Positions 1-8,299 of a stretch of DNA of 64,000 bases are shown here, one piece after another. The position numbers and the translations under genes were made by a program. Every line of letters starts with the position of its first letter. Position 1 is the first letter of the stretch. Source of the stretch: Cognatishimia coralii (GTDB lineage: Bacteria > Pseudomonadota > Alphaproteobacteria > Rhodobacterales > Rhodobacteraceae); assembly GCF_037478305.1 (NCBI RefSeq), contig NZ_JBBGAZ010000002.1, forward strand, positions 124,001 to 188,000, written 5' to 3'. The notes under the pieces were generated by a model. The model searched no databases, was not told the origin of the DNA, and worked only from the letters and a program-made list of their open reading frames with translations.

Positions 1-705
1 ACGCTCATCCGAGGTCACGCCAATGATTTTGACTTCGCCAGCCTGTGCCAGAGCCACCGCTTCAGAGAAACCGGTAGAGAGCGCTTTGATCTCGCCAGAC
101 AGCAACGCCGCCATGGCTTTACCGCCTGCGTCATAAGGAATGTATTTCACGTTCAGCGCGTCTTTGCCCGCAGCTTCCATCACCATGGCTGCAACCAAAT
201 GGTCCATGCCGCCCGGAACAGAGCCGCCGCCGATCGCGGTGCCCGCTGGGTCCGCATCATAGGCCGCAACCAGATCCGCCATGTTGTTCATGGAGCTGTT
301 TGCATCCACAACAATCGCCGCATAGTCGCCGATGGTGCCAGCCACCAAAGTCAGATCGCGGAAGTTATGCGGGAACACGCCAGTCAGCGAGCGGATCACG
401 ATTGGGGTGGAGTTCACCATCAATGTACCGTGCTGGCTGTCTGCGTTTTCGATCATATAGCCGATGGCTTTACCACCACCGCCACCAGACATGTTCTCAT
501 AAGACGCAGAGCCTACGATCCCCGCGCCAGTCAGCGCTTCACCGGTGCCACGCGCCGTGCCGTCCCAGCCGCCACCTGCGCCGCCAGGGATCAGAAAGTG
601 GATGCTGTCCACGACCTGATGGCCACCAGCAGATGCCGGGCCCGCAATACCAAGAGCCGCAACAGCGGCGATAAAGGCGCGACGGCCAAATCCAAAGTTA
701 CTCAT
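1..705 (-). CDS. tctC: TctC-family tripartite tricarboxylate transporter substrate-binding protein (partial, C-terminus beyond window)
   Basis: Periplasmic binding protein of the tripartite tricarboxylate transporter (TTT) family. It would capture a carboxylate and hand it to a TctA/TctB membrane pair. Reading from 705 on the minus strand, a twin-Arg-like signal peptide (GRRAF, hydrophobic stretch, PASA cleavage region) precedes FLIPGGAGGGWDGTAR, the typical TctC N-terminal ligand loop. A GGGSVPGGMDH segment and the IPYDAGGKAMAALLSGEI segment are also family features. The start is set by a GGAGGAAAT ribosome site at 708-717. The frame is still open at base 1, so about the last quarter and any tctBA genes lie outside. 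It is divergent from a TctDE-like two-component system, which fits induction by substrate. Confidence 0.9.
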   Translation of the reverse strand, partial: MSNFGFGRRAFIAAVAALGIAGPASAGGHQVVDSIHFLIPGGAGGGWDGTARGTGEALTGAGIVGSASYENMSGGGGGKAIGYMIENADSQHGTLMVNSTPIVIRSLTGVFPHNFRDLTLVAGTIGDYAAIVVDANSSMNNMADLVAAYDADPAGTAIGGGSVPGGMDHLVAAMVMEAAGKDALNVKYIPYDAGGKAMAALLSGEIKALSTGFSEAVALAQAGEVKIIGVTSDER

Positions 706-769
706 AATTTCCTCCCATTTGACATTTGCGACATCCGCCGCCCATGTTCGCGAAAGGTGTAAGGTCAAA

Positions 770-794
770 CTGACACAAGCCTGACAAGGCGTCA
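770..794 (+). promoter_or_regulatory. CTGACA direct repeats in the tctC/tctD divergent promoter region
   Basis: CTGACA occurs at 770-775 and again at 781-786, one helical turn (11 bp) apart, followed by GTCAG at 791-795. Tandem half-sites at this spacing are typical for OmpR-type response regulators. The position between tctC and tctD suggests a TctD operator. Seen in the sequence; the function is inferred. Confidence 0.35.
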
Positions 795-813
795 GAATGA
801 GAAGAGTTCGGGT

Positions 814-1479
814 ATGCGGTTCCTGTTGATTGAGGACAATGAGGCCTTGGCAAAGGCGGTGCTGGATCGTCTGGGCATGGACGGCCATGTGGTCGATCAC
901 GCGGGCGATCTAGAGACCGCGATGGAGTTCACCGCGACCACCGATTACGATCTGATTTTATTGGATATTATGCTGCCAGACGGCGATGGTCGCAGTTTTC
1001 TAACGCATCATCGTGCGGGCAAATCCTTGACGCCGGTGATCGTTTTGACGGCGCGTTCCGAGGTCTCGGATCGCGTCGGGATGCTCGATCTGGGCGCGGA
1101 TGATTACATGGTCAAACCCATCGATTTTTCTGAGCTCGAAGCGCGCGTTCGGGCGGTTCTCAGACGGCGTGGGGGCGAGGCGCGCAATGTCATTGCGATG
1201 GGGAATCTGGAATTTGATTCTCTGGCCGGCACCCTGAAAATCGCGGGCAAAGAGACGCAACTCAGGACGCGAGAACTGCGCCTGTTTGAGATTTTCATCA
1301 ACGCGCCTAACCAGATTTTCTCGAAATCCAAACTGGTTGATCGGCTGTTTTCTTATGACGAAGAGGCCTCCGAGAACGCCATCGAAGTCTATGTCGGCCG
1401 CCTTCGCAGACACCTCACAGGATCGCAGGTGATGATCACCACCGTGCGCGGCCTCGGCTATAAGCTGGAAACTGAATGA
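814..1479 (+). CDS. tctD: TctD-like OmpR-family response regulator
   Basis: A 221-residue two-component response regulator. The N-terminal receiver begins MRFLLIEDNE, with acidic residues E7-D8, phospho-acceptor D51 (LILLD) and the conserved K near residue 103 (MVKPI). The C-terminal half is a winged-helix DNA-binding domain ending in RRHL...TVRGLGYKLE. The downstream kinase overlaps by 4 bp (1476), so the two are co-translated. Divergence from tctC makes the usual TctD role, activation of tricarboxylate uptake, the best guess. Family assignment is firm; the regulon is inferred from position. Confidence 0.9.
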   Translation: MRFLLIEDNEALAKAVLDRLGMDGHVVDHAGDLETAMEFTATTDYDLILLDIMLPDGDGRSFLTHHRAGKSLTPVIVLTARSEVSDRVGMLDLGADDYMVKPIDFSELEARVRAVLRRRGGEARNVIAMGNLEFDSLAGTLKIAGKETQLRTRELRLFEIFINAPNQIFSKSKLVDRLFSYDEEASENAIEVYVGRLRRHLTGSQVMITTVRGLGYKLETE

Positions 1480-2852
1480 AACGGCCTAACATCAAAGGTT
1501 CGATACGCCAGCGTCTGGTTGCAATGCTCTTGCTGAGCGCTGGCGCAATTGGGGTGCTTTTGTATCTGGTCGTGCAATCCGTCGCCTCGCAAATCGCGCA
1601 GGAAAGCCAGGACAATATCCTCGCGGCCTCGGCGATTTCCATTTTGGACAGTGCGCGGGTGCAGCAAGGCGAGATCTCTATCGACCTGCCTTATTCTGCC
1701 CTGTCCATGTTGGACAGCGTGACCGACGAGCGCGCGTTCTATGCGATCCGGCTGAATGATGATTTCCTGTCGGGCTATGAAAAACTTCCACGTTCCAAGG
1801 ATTTCGCGGGTGGCGACACGACTTTTCAATCGGCCAGCTATCTGGGACAGGACATCCGCATCGCCTCGACCCGGCGCAGCTATTCCATCGAAGGCGAGCA
1901 GGCCTTCTTGGAGGTCTCGGTGGCGCAAACTCTGACTGGCCTTAACCAGACTCTCGCGCGGGTATCGCAGATCGCTTTAGCGGTGGGCGTTGGGTTCTTT
2001 CTTTTCTCCGCCGTTGTTGCATTGCTGATCGCGCTCAGCACCATCCGCCCGCTGCACCGACTCACGGAATCCGTGTCCCGACGCGGCCCGGCCGATTTGC
2101 GCCCTGTCGCAGCCCCTGTCCCGACCGAGATGGCGCCGCTGGTGCTGTCCCTGAATTCGCTGATGGGCCGGCTGCAAAAATCCCTGTCCCAATCCGAGCA
2201 TTTCATCGCCGAAGCTGCCCACCGGGTGCGCACCCCCTTGGCCATCGTGCGCACGCAGGCCGAAATCACCCTGCGCCGGGTTGAGAAAGAAGAGAACCGC
2301 AAATCCGTCCGCGAAATGATCCGCGCGATTGACGAAAGCTCGCGGACGGCGGGGCAGCTTTTGGATCATGCGATGGTGACGTTCAGAACCGACAATCTAG
2401 CGGATGAAACGGTCGATCTGAGCGAGCTGGTGACCGACGTGGTTGAGCGCCTCAGCCCATTGTCCGACCTGAAGGATATCGAAATCGCCATACTGAAACT
2501 GGAACCCGTCGCGATCAAAGGCGATGCAATCCTGCTGCAAAGCGCGCTTCACAACATTCTGGACAATGCGATCAAATATTCCAGTGGCCAAACCCAAGTC
2601 GCGCTGTCCTTGACGAAAAAAGACGGGTTTGCCGACATTGTCATCTCGGATTCAGGTCCCGGTTTTCAGGACGGCGACACTGAGGCGCTGTTGAAACGCT
2701 ACGCGCGGGGCCAGAACGCCGAGGGGGTCGTCGGCTCTGGGCTTGGTCTTACGATCGTAGACGAGGTCATGCGCGCGCATGGCGGGTCTATCACACTGTC
2801 TAACAACGCAGGAGGCGGAGCATGCGTCACCTTATCCTTTCCCTTGGGCTGA
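1476..2852 (+). CDS. tctE: TctE-like sensor histidine kinase
   Basis: A 458-residue membrane sensor kinase. A first membrane helix lies at about residues 15-35, a periplasmic sensor loop follows, and a second helix lies at about 166-188 before a HAMP-like linker. The dimerisation/H box contains H249 (AEAAHRVRTPL). The ATPase domain has an N box (NILDNAIKYS), a DSGPGF G1 box and GSGLGLTIV. The start overlaps tctD by ATGA. Its 3' end is overlapped by 31 bp by the next gene, a periplasmic binding protein, suggesting the three form one sensing unit. Confidence 0.9.
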   Translation: MKRPNIKGSIRQRLVAMLLLSAGAIGVLLYLVVQSVASQIAQESQDNILAASAISILDSARVQQGEISIDLPYSALSMLDSVTDERAFYAIRLNDDFLSGYEKLPRSKDFAGGDTTFQSASYLGQDIRIASTRRSYSIEGEQAFLEVSVAQTLTGLNQTLARVSQIALAVGVGFFLFSAVVALLIALSTIRPLHRLTESVSRRGPADLRPVAAPVPTEMAPLVLSLNSLMGRLQKSLSQSEHFIAEAAHRVRTPLAIVRTQAEITLRRVEKEENRKSVREMIRAIDESSRTAGQLLDHAMVTFRTDNLADETVDLSELVTDVVERLSPLSDLKDIEIAILKLEPVAIKGDAILLQSALHNILDNAIKYSSGQTQVALSLTKKDGFADIVISDSGPGFQDGDTEALLKRYARGQNAEGVVGSGLGLTIVDEVMRAHGGSITLSNNAGGGACVTLSFPLG

Positions 2853-3838
2853 CCCTGTGGGCCAGTACCGGCACGGCCTTTGATGTCGAGGACCAGGCGG
2901 TCTTTGGCGACCCTGAAGCGTCCAGCACTCTGCGCATCCTTTCGACGGCGGACATCAGCTTTTTTACGCCAATGATCCTGTCCTATCTTGAGGCCAATCC
3001 AAACGTCGCCGTGGATTATACCGTGGCCAGTTCCACCGATGTCATGGCGGCTTTGTACGAAGAGCAGCACTCCTTTGACCTCGCGATCTCGAGCGCGATG
3101 GACCTGCAGACAAAACTCGCCAATGACGGGCTTGCGCGGGTGCATTCCACCAACCAGACCGCGCGGCTTCCGGACTGGGCCGTCTGGAATGATATGGTCT
3201 TTGCCTTCACCCAAGAACCCGCGGCTTTCGTGATTTCCAATAAGGCATTCGAAGGGTTGGACCTGCCAGAAGACCGGCAAGATCTGATCACCACCCTGCG
3301 CCAAAACCCCGAGATCTTTGAAAGCCGTGTCGGCACCTATGACATCCGCCAATCCGGCGCGGGATATCTGTTTGCGACCCAAGACGCGCGCGCCTCGGAT
3401 ACCTATTGGCGTCTGACCGAGGTGATGGGGGCGCTGGATCCCAAGCTCTATTGCTGCACCTCAAATATGATCGACGCCGTGGTCAGCGGAGAGCTGGCCA
3501 TCGCTTATAACGTCCTTGCCAGCTATGCGGAAAAGCGCGCGGATTCCGATGCTTTCACGATCATCCTTCCGTCGGATTTTTCCATCGTGATGCTGCGCAC
3601 CATGTTGATCCCGACCACCTCGGCGAACCCCGATCTGGCCGGGACCTTTCTGGATTTCGTTTTGGGACAGACCTTTCCCAAAGGCACATCACCGCTGCTG
3701 CAATCTGAAATGCTGGCAGAGGCGAACGAGAACTCCCTTCACCGGATCGCTTTGGGACCGGGCCTTTTGGTCTATCTCGACCAGTTCAAGAACAAGAGTT
3801 TCATCCGCGAATGGGAAAGCGCGATCCTGCAGGAATAG
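2822..3838 (+). CDS. Periplasmic ABC-type (iron/Fbp-like) solute-binding protein
   Basis: A 338-residue protein with a signal peptide (about residues 1-19) and a fold typical of class-II extracellular binding proteins. LRILSTADISFFTPMI opens the first lobe, DLAISSAMDLQTKLANDGL and AFVISNKAFEGLDLPED follow, and ELAIAYNVLASYAEKRAD marks the second lobe. The start at 2822 has a strong GGAGGCGGA ribosome site inside the kinase gene. No permease or ATPase gene follows. It may therefore act as a periplasmic co-sensor for the kinase rather than as a transporter subunit (inference). Its ligand cannot be told from the sequence. Confidence 0.75.
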   Translation: MRHLILSLGLTLWASTGTAFDVEDQAVFGDPEASSTLRILSTADISFFTPMILSYLEANPNVAVDYTVASSTDVMAALYEEQHSFDLAISSAMDLQTKLANDGLARVHSTNQTARLPDWAVWNDMVFAFTQEPAAFVISNKAFEGLDLPEDRQDLITTLRQNPEIFESRVGTYDIRQSGAGYLFATQDARASDTYWRLTEVMGALDPKLYCCTSNMIDAVVSGELAIAYNVLASYAEKRADSDAFTIILPSDFSIVMLRTMLIPTTSANPDLAGTFLDFVLGQTFPKGTSPLLQSEMLAEANENSLHRIALGPGLLVYLDQFKNKSFIREWESAILQE

Positions 3839-3839
3839 G

Positions 3840-4355
3840 TTAAGCCGCGATCTGATCCGCCTGCGCAGGGCGCATAGTGGCGACCAGCTCGGCCACCTTC
3901 ACGCCGAACTTCCGCATTTGCGAGCGGTTCAGGATCGTGCCGTTGTCCACCAGATACATCCAGTCCACAACGCTTAGGACATGGCCGCCAGCATCTTCGG
4001 GCAAACGGATTTTATATTTCATCTGAAACGCACAGCCCTCGGCGCGCCCATAGCCTTGGCCCACCAGATCATCGGCATCCGCGACAATGCTGCCATCGTT
4101 GCTTTCCGTCAGACGCCACTCGCGGTCCTGCCGCAAGCCGCTTGCATAGACAAAGTTCTCTTGCAAACGGCCCGTCGCGCCGGACCAACTCCCGTGCATA
4201 TCGGCCACGAAGCGAGACACGACCTTGCCGGTTGGACCATAGATCATCCCTTCCGAGATCAGCGGTCCGTTCAGATGTGTGCGAATGTCAAACACTGGCG
4301 TGGTGCCAATGTAATCCGTGATGGACTGGGATTTGAAACCAGGCAGTCTAAGCAT
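3840..4355 (-). CDS. DUF3833 family protein
   Basis: A 171-residue protein, last gene of the RpoE-linked lipid operon. I place the start at 4355, where ATG overlaps the last codons of the upstream methyltransferase by 8 bp. An open extension upstream lies within that gene. The family shows conserved stretches such as GPLISEGMIYGPTGKVVSRF and VVDWMYLVDNGTILNRSQMRKFGVKVAEL, read here as a lipocalin-like beta-rich protein. DUF3833 genes commonly accompany CFA-synthase-like and DUF1365 genes. The biochemical role is unknown. Confidence 0.8.
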   Translation of the reverse strand: MLRLPGFKSQSITDYIGTTPVFDIRTHLNGPLISEGMIYGPTGKVVSRFVADMHGSWSGATGRLQENFVYASGLRQDREWRLTESNDGSIVADADDLVGQGYGRAEGCAFQMKYKIRLPEDAGGHVLSVVDWMYLVDNGTILNRSQMRKFGVKVAELVATMRPAQADQIAA

Positions 4356-5505
4356 GCTCAATCTCCACTTGCACGACGTCCGTTTGGCCAACGGCAAAGG
4401 ACGCGGCGCAGATTTCTAGGTAAAACATCCAGTTGCGAATGAACGCATCGTTGTGCCCCAAACCGATGATGCGGTCGGTTTGTGCACGCAGCCTTTGGGC
4501 CCATTGCCTGCAGGTCTCTGCATAGCTTTGGCCAAAGGCGAAGTTGTCAGTGACCTTTAACCCAGCCTGGCGCGCCTGATCCGAGATCACGGCATCTGAC
4601 AGCAACATGCCACCAGGAAAGGTGTATTGGCGAATAAAGTCGCTGCCACTGCGATAGAGGTCAAAATAGTGGTCCGGCACCGTGATGGCCTGAACAACGG
4701 CTTTGCCGGATTCAGAGAGGCTGCGCTTGAGCGTCGCGAAATAGCTGGGCCAATAGCGCTCGCCCACGGCCTCAATCATCTCGATGGAGACGATGTTGTC
4801 GAACGTGCCTTGCGTCTCACGATAGTCCTGCAGATTGATTTGCGCCCGCCCATCCAGACGTGCATCTGCAAACCCATGTTGGCTGGGCGAAATGGTCAGA
4901 CCCGTGACAAAGCGGCCCTGATCGGCGGCGCGTTCGGCAAAGCCTCCCCAGCCGCAGCCGATTTCCAGCACGCTCTCACCAGAGCCGAGTTTGGACAATA
5001 CGCGGTCGTATTTTTTCTTCTGCCCGGTTTCCAGATCGTTATCGCCTCCGTCAAAAATGGCTGACGAATAGGTCATGCTGGGATCGAGCCAAAGCTGATA
5101 GAACTCGTTGCCGACGTCATAGTGGGCTTTGATATTGCGCGCTGCGCCAATGCGGGAATTTGCACGCAGAATGCGGTCCACGATCAGGAACTTGATGCGG
5201 TTGAAGGACGTCGGATAGGCAAAGTTGCGAAACAACTCCATGTTCTTGATCGCAACAGACACCAACGTCTCGATGGACGGCGTGTCCCACAGACCTGCGA
5301 TATAGGTCTCGCCCATGCCCACGTCGCCGCGCGCGGCAAGCGAGGTCACCACGGACCAGTCGTGAATATGCATTTCTGCTTCGGGCCCACTGTCCCCGAA
5401 GTTGAAAAACGCACCCTCGGGCGTCTTCAGGCGCAGCCGGCCGTATTCCAGTTTCTCACAGGTCGCTAAGAACTCTTTCTGAATCGCCGCTTTCAAAATT
5501 GGCAT
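4348..5505 (-). CDS. cfa: Cyclopropane-fatty-acyl-phospholipid synthase family SAM methyltransferase
   Basis: A 385-residue member of the CFA synthase family, which transfers a methyl or methylene group from SAM to unsaturated acyl chains of membrane phospholipids. The SAM motif VLEIGCGWGGFAERAA lies near residue 175-190, preceded by the family signature AHYDVGNEFYQLWLDPSMTYSS and followed by IVSIEMIEAVGE and YIFPGG-like (YTFPGGM). It starts by TAATG overlap with the upstream DUF1365 gene. In this operon under an RpoE-type promoter it may make modified fatty acids in response to singlet oxygen, possibly 11-methyl or furan fatty acids rather than simple cyclopropanes (inference). Confidence 0.88.
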   Translation of the reverse strand: MPILKAAIQKEFLATCEKLEYGRLRLKTPEGAFFNFGDSGPEAEMHIHDWSVVTSLAARGDVGMGETYIAGLWDTPSIETLVSVAIKNMELFRNFAYPTSFNRIKFLIVDRILRANSRIGAARNIKAHYDVGNEFYQLWLDPSMTYSSAIFDGGDNDLETGQKKKYDRVLSKLGSGESVLEIGCGWGGFAERAADQGRFVTGLTISPSQHGFADARLDGRAQINLQDYRETQGTFDNIVSIEMIEAVGERYWPSYFATLKRSLSESGKAVVQAITVPDHYFDLYRSGSDFIRQYTFPGGMLLSDAVISDQARQAGLKVTDNFAFGQSYAETCRQWAQRLRAQTDRIIGLGHNDAFIRNWMFYLEICAASFAVGQTDVVQVEIEHA

Positions 5506-6248
5506 TACGAGATCTCCTCTTGGGGCGGCGCAGGGCGCGGTCGGTAGGTTTCGCCTTGGAGCTTAAGCTTCAAAGCCTGCCAATAGATAAGCACAATTGT
5601 GCGCAAAGCCCCAAATGGACGCTTGAACAGCATGCCAAGAATTGTACGCGACCGCAGAGGCGCACGATGTCCTGCGAGGTTTGCAAAGAACCCGGCCCCG
5701 TCCTCAGACAAGTTGATTTTGATCGAGAGCTTTTCGGTCAAGATATTGAAATTGAAGAGATACTCTCCGGACACCTCTTGAAACGGCGAGACATGCATTT
5801 GTTTCTTGGCCGACAAGGTGGCGTCTGGCGAGATCACCGAACCCTCTGGCACACAAAGATAGTTGTGCCGGTCTCCGAACGTGTTGTTGACCTCTGCAAT
5901 CGCGCCGACAAGCGCGCCATTGCGCATCGCAAGCCAGAAACTCACTGGGTTGAACCCCACCCACAAGAACCGCGGTTGCGTGAGCAAAAGGATCTGCTCA
6001 GACCGCACGCCATGGTCGTTAAATACCTGTTCGGCCCAAGCAAGGCCGCTGCCGGACCCTCGTTGACCGCCGTGGTCGCGATCCCATACGGACAGCAGAT
6101 TGAACCGGTTGCGCGAGAACAACGCTGGCCCCGTCGTCGCCTTCGGATCGATCATCACGAAGTCCACGTTGTAGCTGAACGTGCGCGCGCCAGATCCTTT
6201 GCGCCGATGCACCGTACGGGCCGCGATATGTTCGGGCCAATGACTCAT
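5505..6248 (-). CDS. DUF1365 family protein
   Basis: A 247-residue protein of the DUF1365 family. The start is MSHWPEH at 6248, overlapping the upstream oxidoreductase stop by ATGA; the frame is open further upstream but inside that gene. Family features include TFSYNVDFVMIDP near the N-terminus, LLTQPRFLWVGFNPVSFWLA in the middle and HVSPFQEVSGEYLFNF. DUF1365 is nearly always found beside an FAD-dependent amine-oxidase-like protein and a CFA synthase, as here. The reaction is unknown; a role in acyl-chain modification is inferred from linkage. Confidence 0.85.
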   Translation of the reverse strand: MSHWPEHIAARTVHRRKGSGARTFSYNVDFVMIDPKATTGPALFSRNRFNLLSVWDRDHGGQRGSGSGLAWAEQVFNDHGVRSEQILLLTQPRFLWVGFNPVSFWLAMRNGALVGAIAEVNNTFGDRHNYLCVPEGSVISPDATLSAKKQMHVSPFQEVSGEYLFNFNILTEKLSIKINLSEDGAGFFANLAGHRAPLRSRTILGMLFKRPFGALRTIVLIYWQALKLKLQGETYRPRPAPPQEEIS

Positions 6249-7537
6249 GCGGCCATCGCCATTTTTTGCGAGGTCATCGCCCGCGCCACACGCATGGCGC
6301 TGGCGAAACCGTCCTCGTGGAAGCCATGCCGCAGATAGGCACCCGCAAACCATGTGTTGTGCATGCCCTGCATGTCAGCAATGGCGCGCTGAGCTTTCAG
6401 GGCAGCACCATCAAACACCGGATGTCTGAACATTTTTTGATCATAGATCAGTTCTTCGCGGACGGGAGTCGCTGGGTTAAGGGACACAAACATCGGATCG
6501 TCTTCGCGGATGTTCTGTAGCTTGTTCATCCAATAGGTCACGCCGATCTCGGCACGTTCATCGACCAGATCGGCCTTATACACCCAGGACGACCAGCACG
6601 CCCGCCGCTTGGGCATCTGAGCTTCGTCACGATGCAGGATCATGTGGTTGTCCTGATAGCGCAGGTTCCCCAAGGCCGCGCGCTCATCCATGCTCGCATC
6701 TGTCAGCAACCGAAGCGCATCGTCGCTGTGGCAGGCCATGACCACCTGATCGAAGCTTTCCGCTTCCGATCCCTTGGACGAGACAATCACACTGCCCTGA
6801 ACACGGCGCACGGCCTCAACCGGGCTGCCTTCACGAATATCGACGCCCCGCGCGACGAGGTTTGCGCGCAGGCGGGTCACATAGGATGTCGAGCCGCCCG
6901 AGACTGTCCACCATTGATGCTGACCCTTGTGGCTGAGCAAAGCGTGGTTGCGGAAGAACTGCACCAAGGATTTCGCGGGAAATGCATCGATCTCGGTTGC
7001 AGGCGTAGACCAGATCGCACCGCAAATCGGCATCAGGTAATACCGGCGGAACCACTCGCCCAAATTCATCTCACGGATCAGATCGCCAATGGTAACGTCA
7101 TCCGTTTTCGCCAAGGCTTCGGCCTGCGCGTTGAACCTAAAGATGTCGCGCACCATGCGGTAATAGGACGGGCGGGCCAGATTTTGCTTCTGAGCCGTCA
7201 ATGCGTTCAGGCTGCGCAGACCATATTCGATGCGACCACCGTCAATCGTGGCGCCAAAGCTCATGTCTGATTTTTCGACCGGAACATCCAGATCCTGAAA
7301 CATGCGTGTCAGATGCGGGTAGTTTACATAGTTGAACACGATGAAGCCTGTATCGACAGGCTGATCCCCGTTGCGCCCCGCAACAACCGTGCGCGCATGA
7401 CCGCCGAGCGACGTCTCGCCCTCATACAGAGTGACGTGAAACTGATCGGCCAATTCATATGCCGCAGCCATGCCCGAGATCCCGCCCCCGACAATAGCGA
7501 TACGTTGGCGAAGTGATGAAGGAAGGTCAAAAGACAT
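6245..7537 (-). CDS. FAD-dependent oxidoreductase (amine-oxidase/desaturase-like)
   Basis: A 430-residue flavoprotein and first gene of the operon. I chose the start at 7537 (MSFDLPSS) because a GGAG site sits just upstream and the Rossmann motif IAIVGGGISGMAAAYELA then falls at about residues 11-28. YEGETSLGGHARTV and DTGFIVFN follow, as in the amine-oxidase/carotenoid-desaturase superfamily, and HMILHRDEAQMPKRR and WFAGAYLRHGFHEDG near the C-terminus match the NAD(P)-binding FAD proteins found beside CFA genes. It could desaturate or oxidise a modified acyl chain (inference). Transcribed from a TGATCC promoter at 7562-7590. Confidence 0.85.
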   Translation of the reverse strand: MSFDLPSSLRQRIAIVGGGISGMAAAYELADQFHVTLYEGETSLGGHARTVVAGRNGDQPVDTGFIVFNYVNYPHLTRMFQDLDVPVEKSDMSFGATIDGGRIEYGLRSLNALTAQKQNLARPSYYRMVRDIFRFNAQAEALAKTDDVTIGDLIREMNLGEWFRRYYLMPICGAIWSTPATEIDAFPAKSLVQFFRNHALLSHKGQHQWWTVSGGSTSYVTRLRANLVARGVDIREGSPVEAVRRVQGSVIVSSKGSEAESFDQVVMACHSDDALRLLTDASMDERAALGNLRYQDNHMILHRDEAQMPKRRACWSSWVYKADLVDERAEIGVTYWMNKLQNIREDDPMFVSLNPATPVREELIYDQKMFRHPVFDGAALKAQRAIADMQGMHNTWFAGAYLRHGFHEDGFASAMRVARAMTSQKMAMAA

Positions 7538-7561
7538 GTAAGCTCCGGTTCTGCTTTCGGA

Positions 7562-7590
7562 ATTTACGTGCGCCGCCGTAGGCTGGATCA
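7562..7590 (-). promoter_or_regulatory. RpoE (ECF11)-type promoter for the lipid operon
   Basis: On the minus strand TGATCC (7585-7590) is followed by 17 bases and GTAAAT (7562-7567), 25 bp before the operon start codon. TGATCC is the known -35 element of the Rhodobacter RpoE group. The facing promoter has the same spacing and -10 core. Confidence 0.7.
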
Positions 7591-7617
7591 CATTTGGCCA
7601 GAGATTTTAAAGTTTTT

Positions 7618-7646
7618 TGATCCGAGACTTCACCCATTGCGTAATC
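7618..7646 (+). promoter_or_regulatory. RpoE (ECF11)-type autoregulatory promoter for rpoE-chrR
   Basis: TGATCC (7618-7623), 17-base spacer, GTAATC (7641-7646). It matches the divergent promoter in -35, spacing and the GTAA core of the -10. This predicts that RpoE drives its own gene and that transcription starts near 7653. Confidence 0.7.
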
Positions 7647-7744
7647 TCGATATGCTGACCTTGGACCAAATAAAGACCAAAGACCTTGAGGGCGCCCAGA
7701 TTGCGCCTGCGGGCGTCGTGTCTTCGAAGGACAAAAGGGCAGTC

Positions 7745-8299
7745 GTGGCGAAAGGCTACTCGGATCAAACTGGCTGGATGATTGCCGTGCGCGATGCGCG
7801 CGACAAGGCAGCCTTTGGTCTGTTGTTCGATTATTATGCGCCGCGACTGAAGGGCTTTGTAATGCGATCCGGCACGGGCAACGCTCAGGCCGAAGAGATC
7901 GTGCAGGACGTCATGCTGACGGTCTGGCGCAAGGCGCATCTTTTTGATCCGCAACGGGCTCAAGTCAGCAGTTGGATCTATCAAGTGGCACGCAACCGGC
8001 AGATCGACATTATCCGCCGCGAAAGCCGCCCGGTCCCCGAAGAATTGAAACCGCCGGACTCCACGGATGAAGACGCAAGTCAGATCATCGCGTTGGATCA
8101 AGAAGCGCAACAGCTGCGCCAGGCTCTGGCGCGCCTCAAACCTGGCCAACGGGAAATGGTCGAGAAAGCCTATCTGGGCGATCTGACCCACGCAGAAATC
8201 AAGGCAGAGACTGGTCTGCCATTAGGAACAATCAAATCGCGCATCCGACTGGGGCTGGAGAAGCTGCGACATGAACTCAAGGACTTGAGAAGCCCATGA
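7745..8299 (+). CDS. rpoE: ECF sigma factor RpoE (singlet-oxygen response)
   Basis: An ECF-type RNA polymerase sigma factor with region 2 (AAFGLLFDYYAPRLKGF through VWRKAHLFDP and VARNRQIDIIRRE) and region 4 (REMVEKAYLGDLTHAEIKAETGLPLGTIKSRIRLGLEKLR). The frame stays open back to 7568. I favour GTG at 7745 (184 aa) because an AAAGGG site lies just upstream, homologues begin near here, and an RpoE promoter -10 at 7641-7646 would leave an ATG at 7652 leaderless. That ATG remains an alternative start. It overlaps the anti-sigma gene by ATGA. In Rhodobacter, RpoE is freed from ChrR by singlet oxygen. Confidence 0.88.
   Translation: MAKGYSDQTGWMIAVRDARDKAAFGLLFDYYAPRLKGFVMRSGTGNAQAEEIVQDVMLTVWRKAHLFDPQRAQVSSWIYQVARNRQIDIIRRESRPVPEELKPPDSTDEDASQIIALDQEAQQLRQALARLKPGQREMVEKAYLGDLTHAEIKAETGLPLGTIKSRIRLGLEKLRHELKDLRSP

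Noticed and set aside
199..762. Two plus-strand frames at the left end
   Set aside because: Antisense to the partial tctC, which has a clear signal peptide and family motifs.
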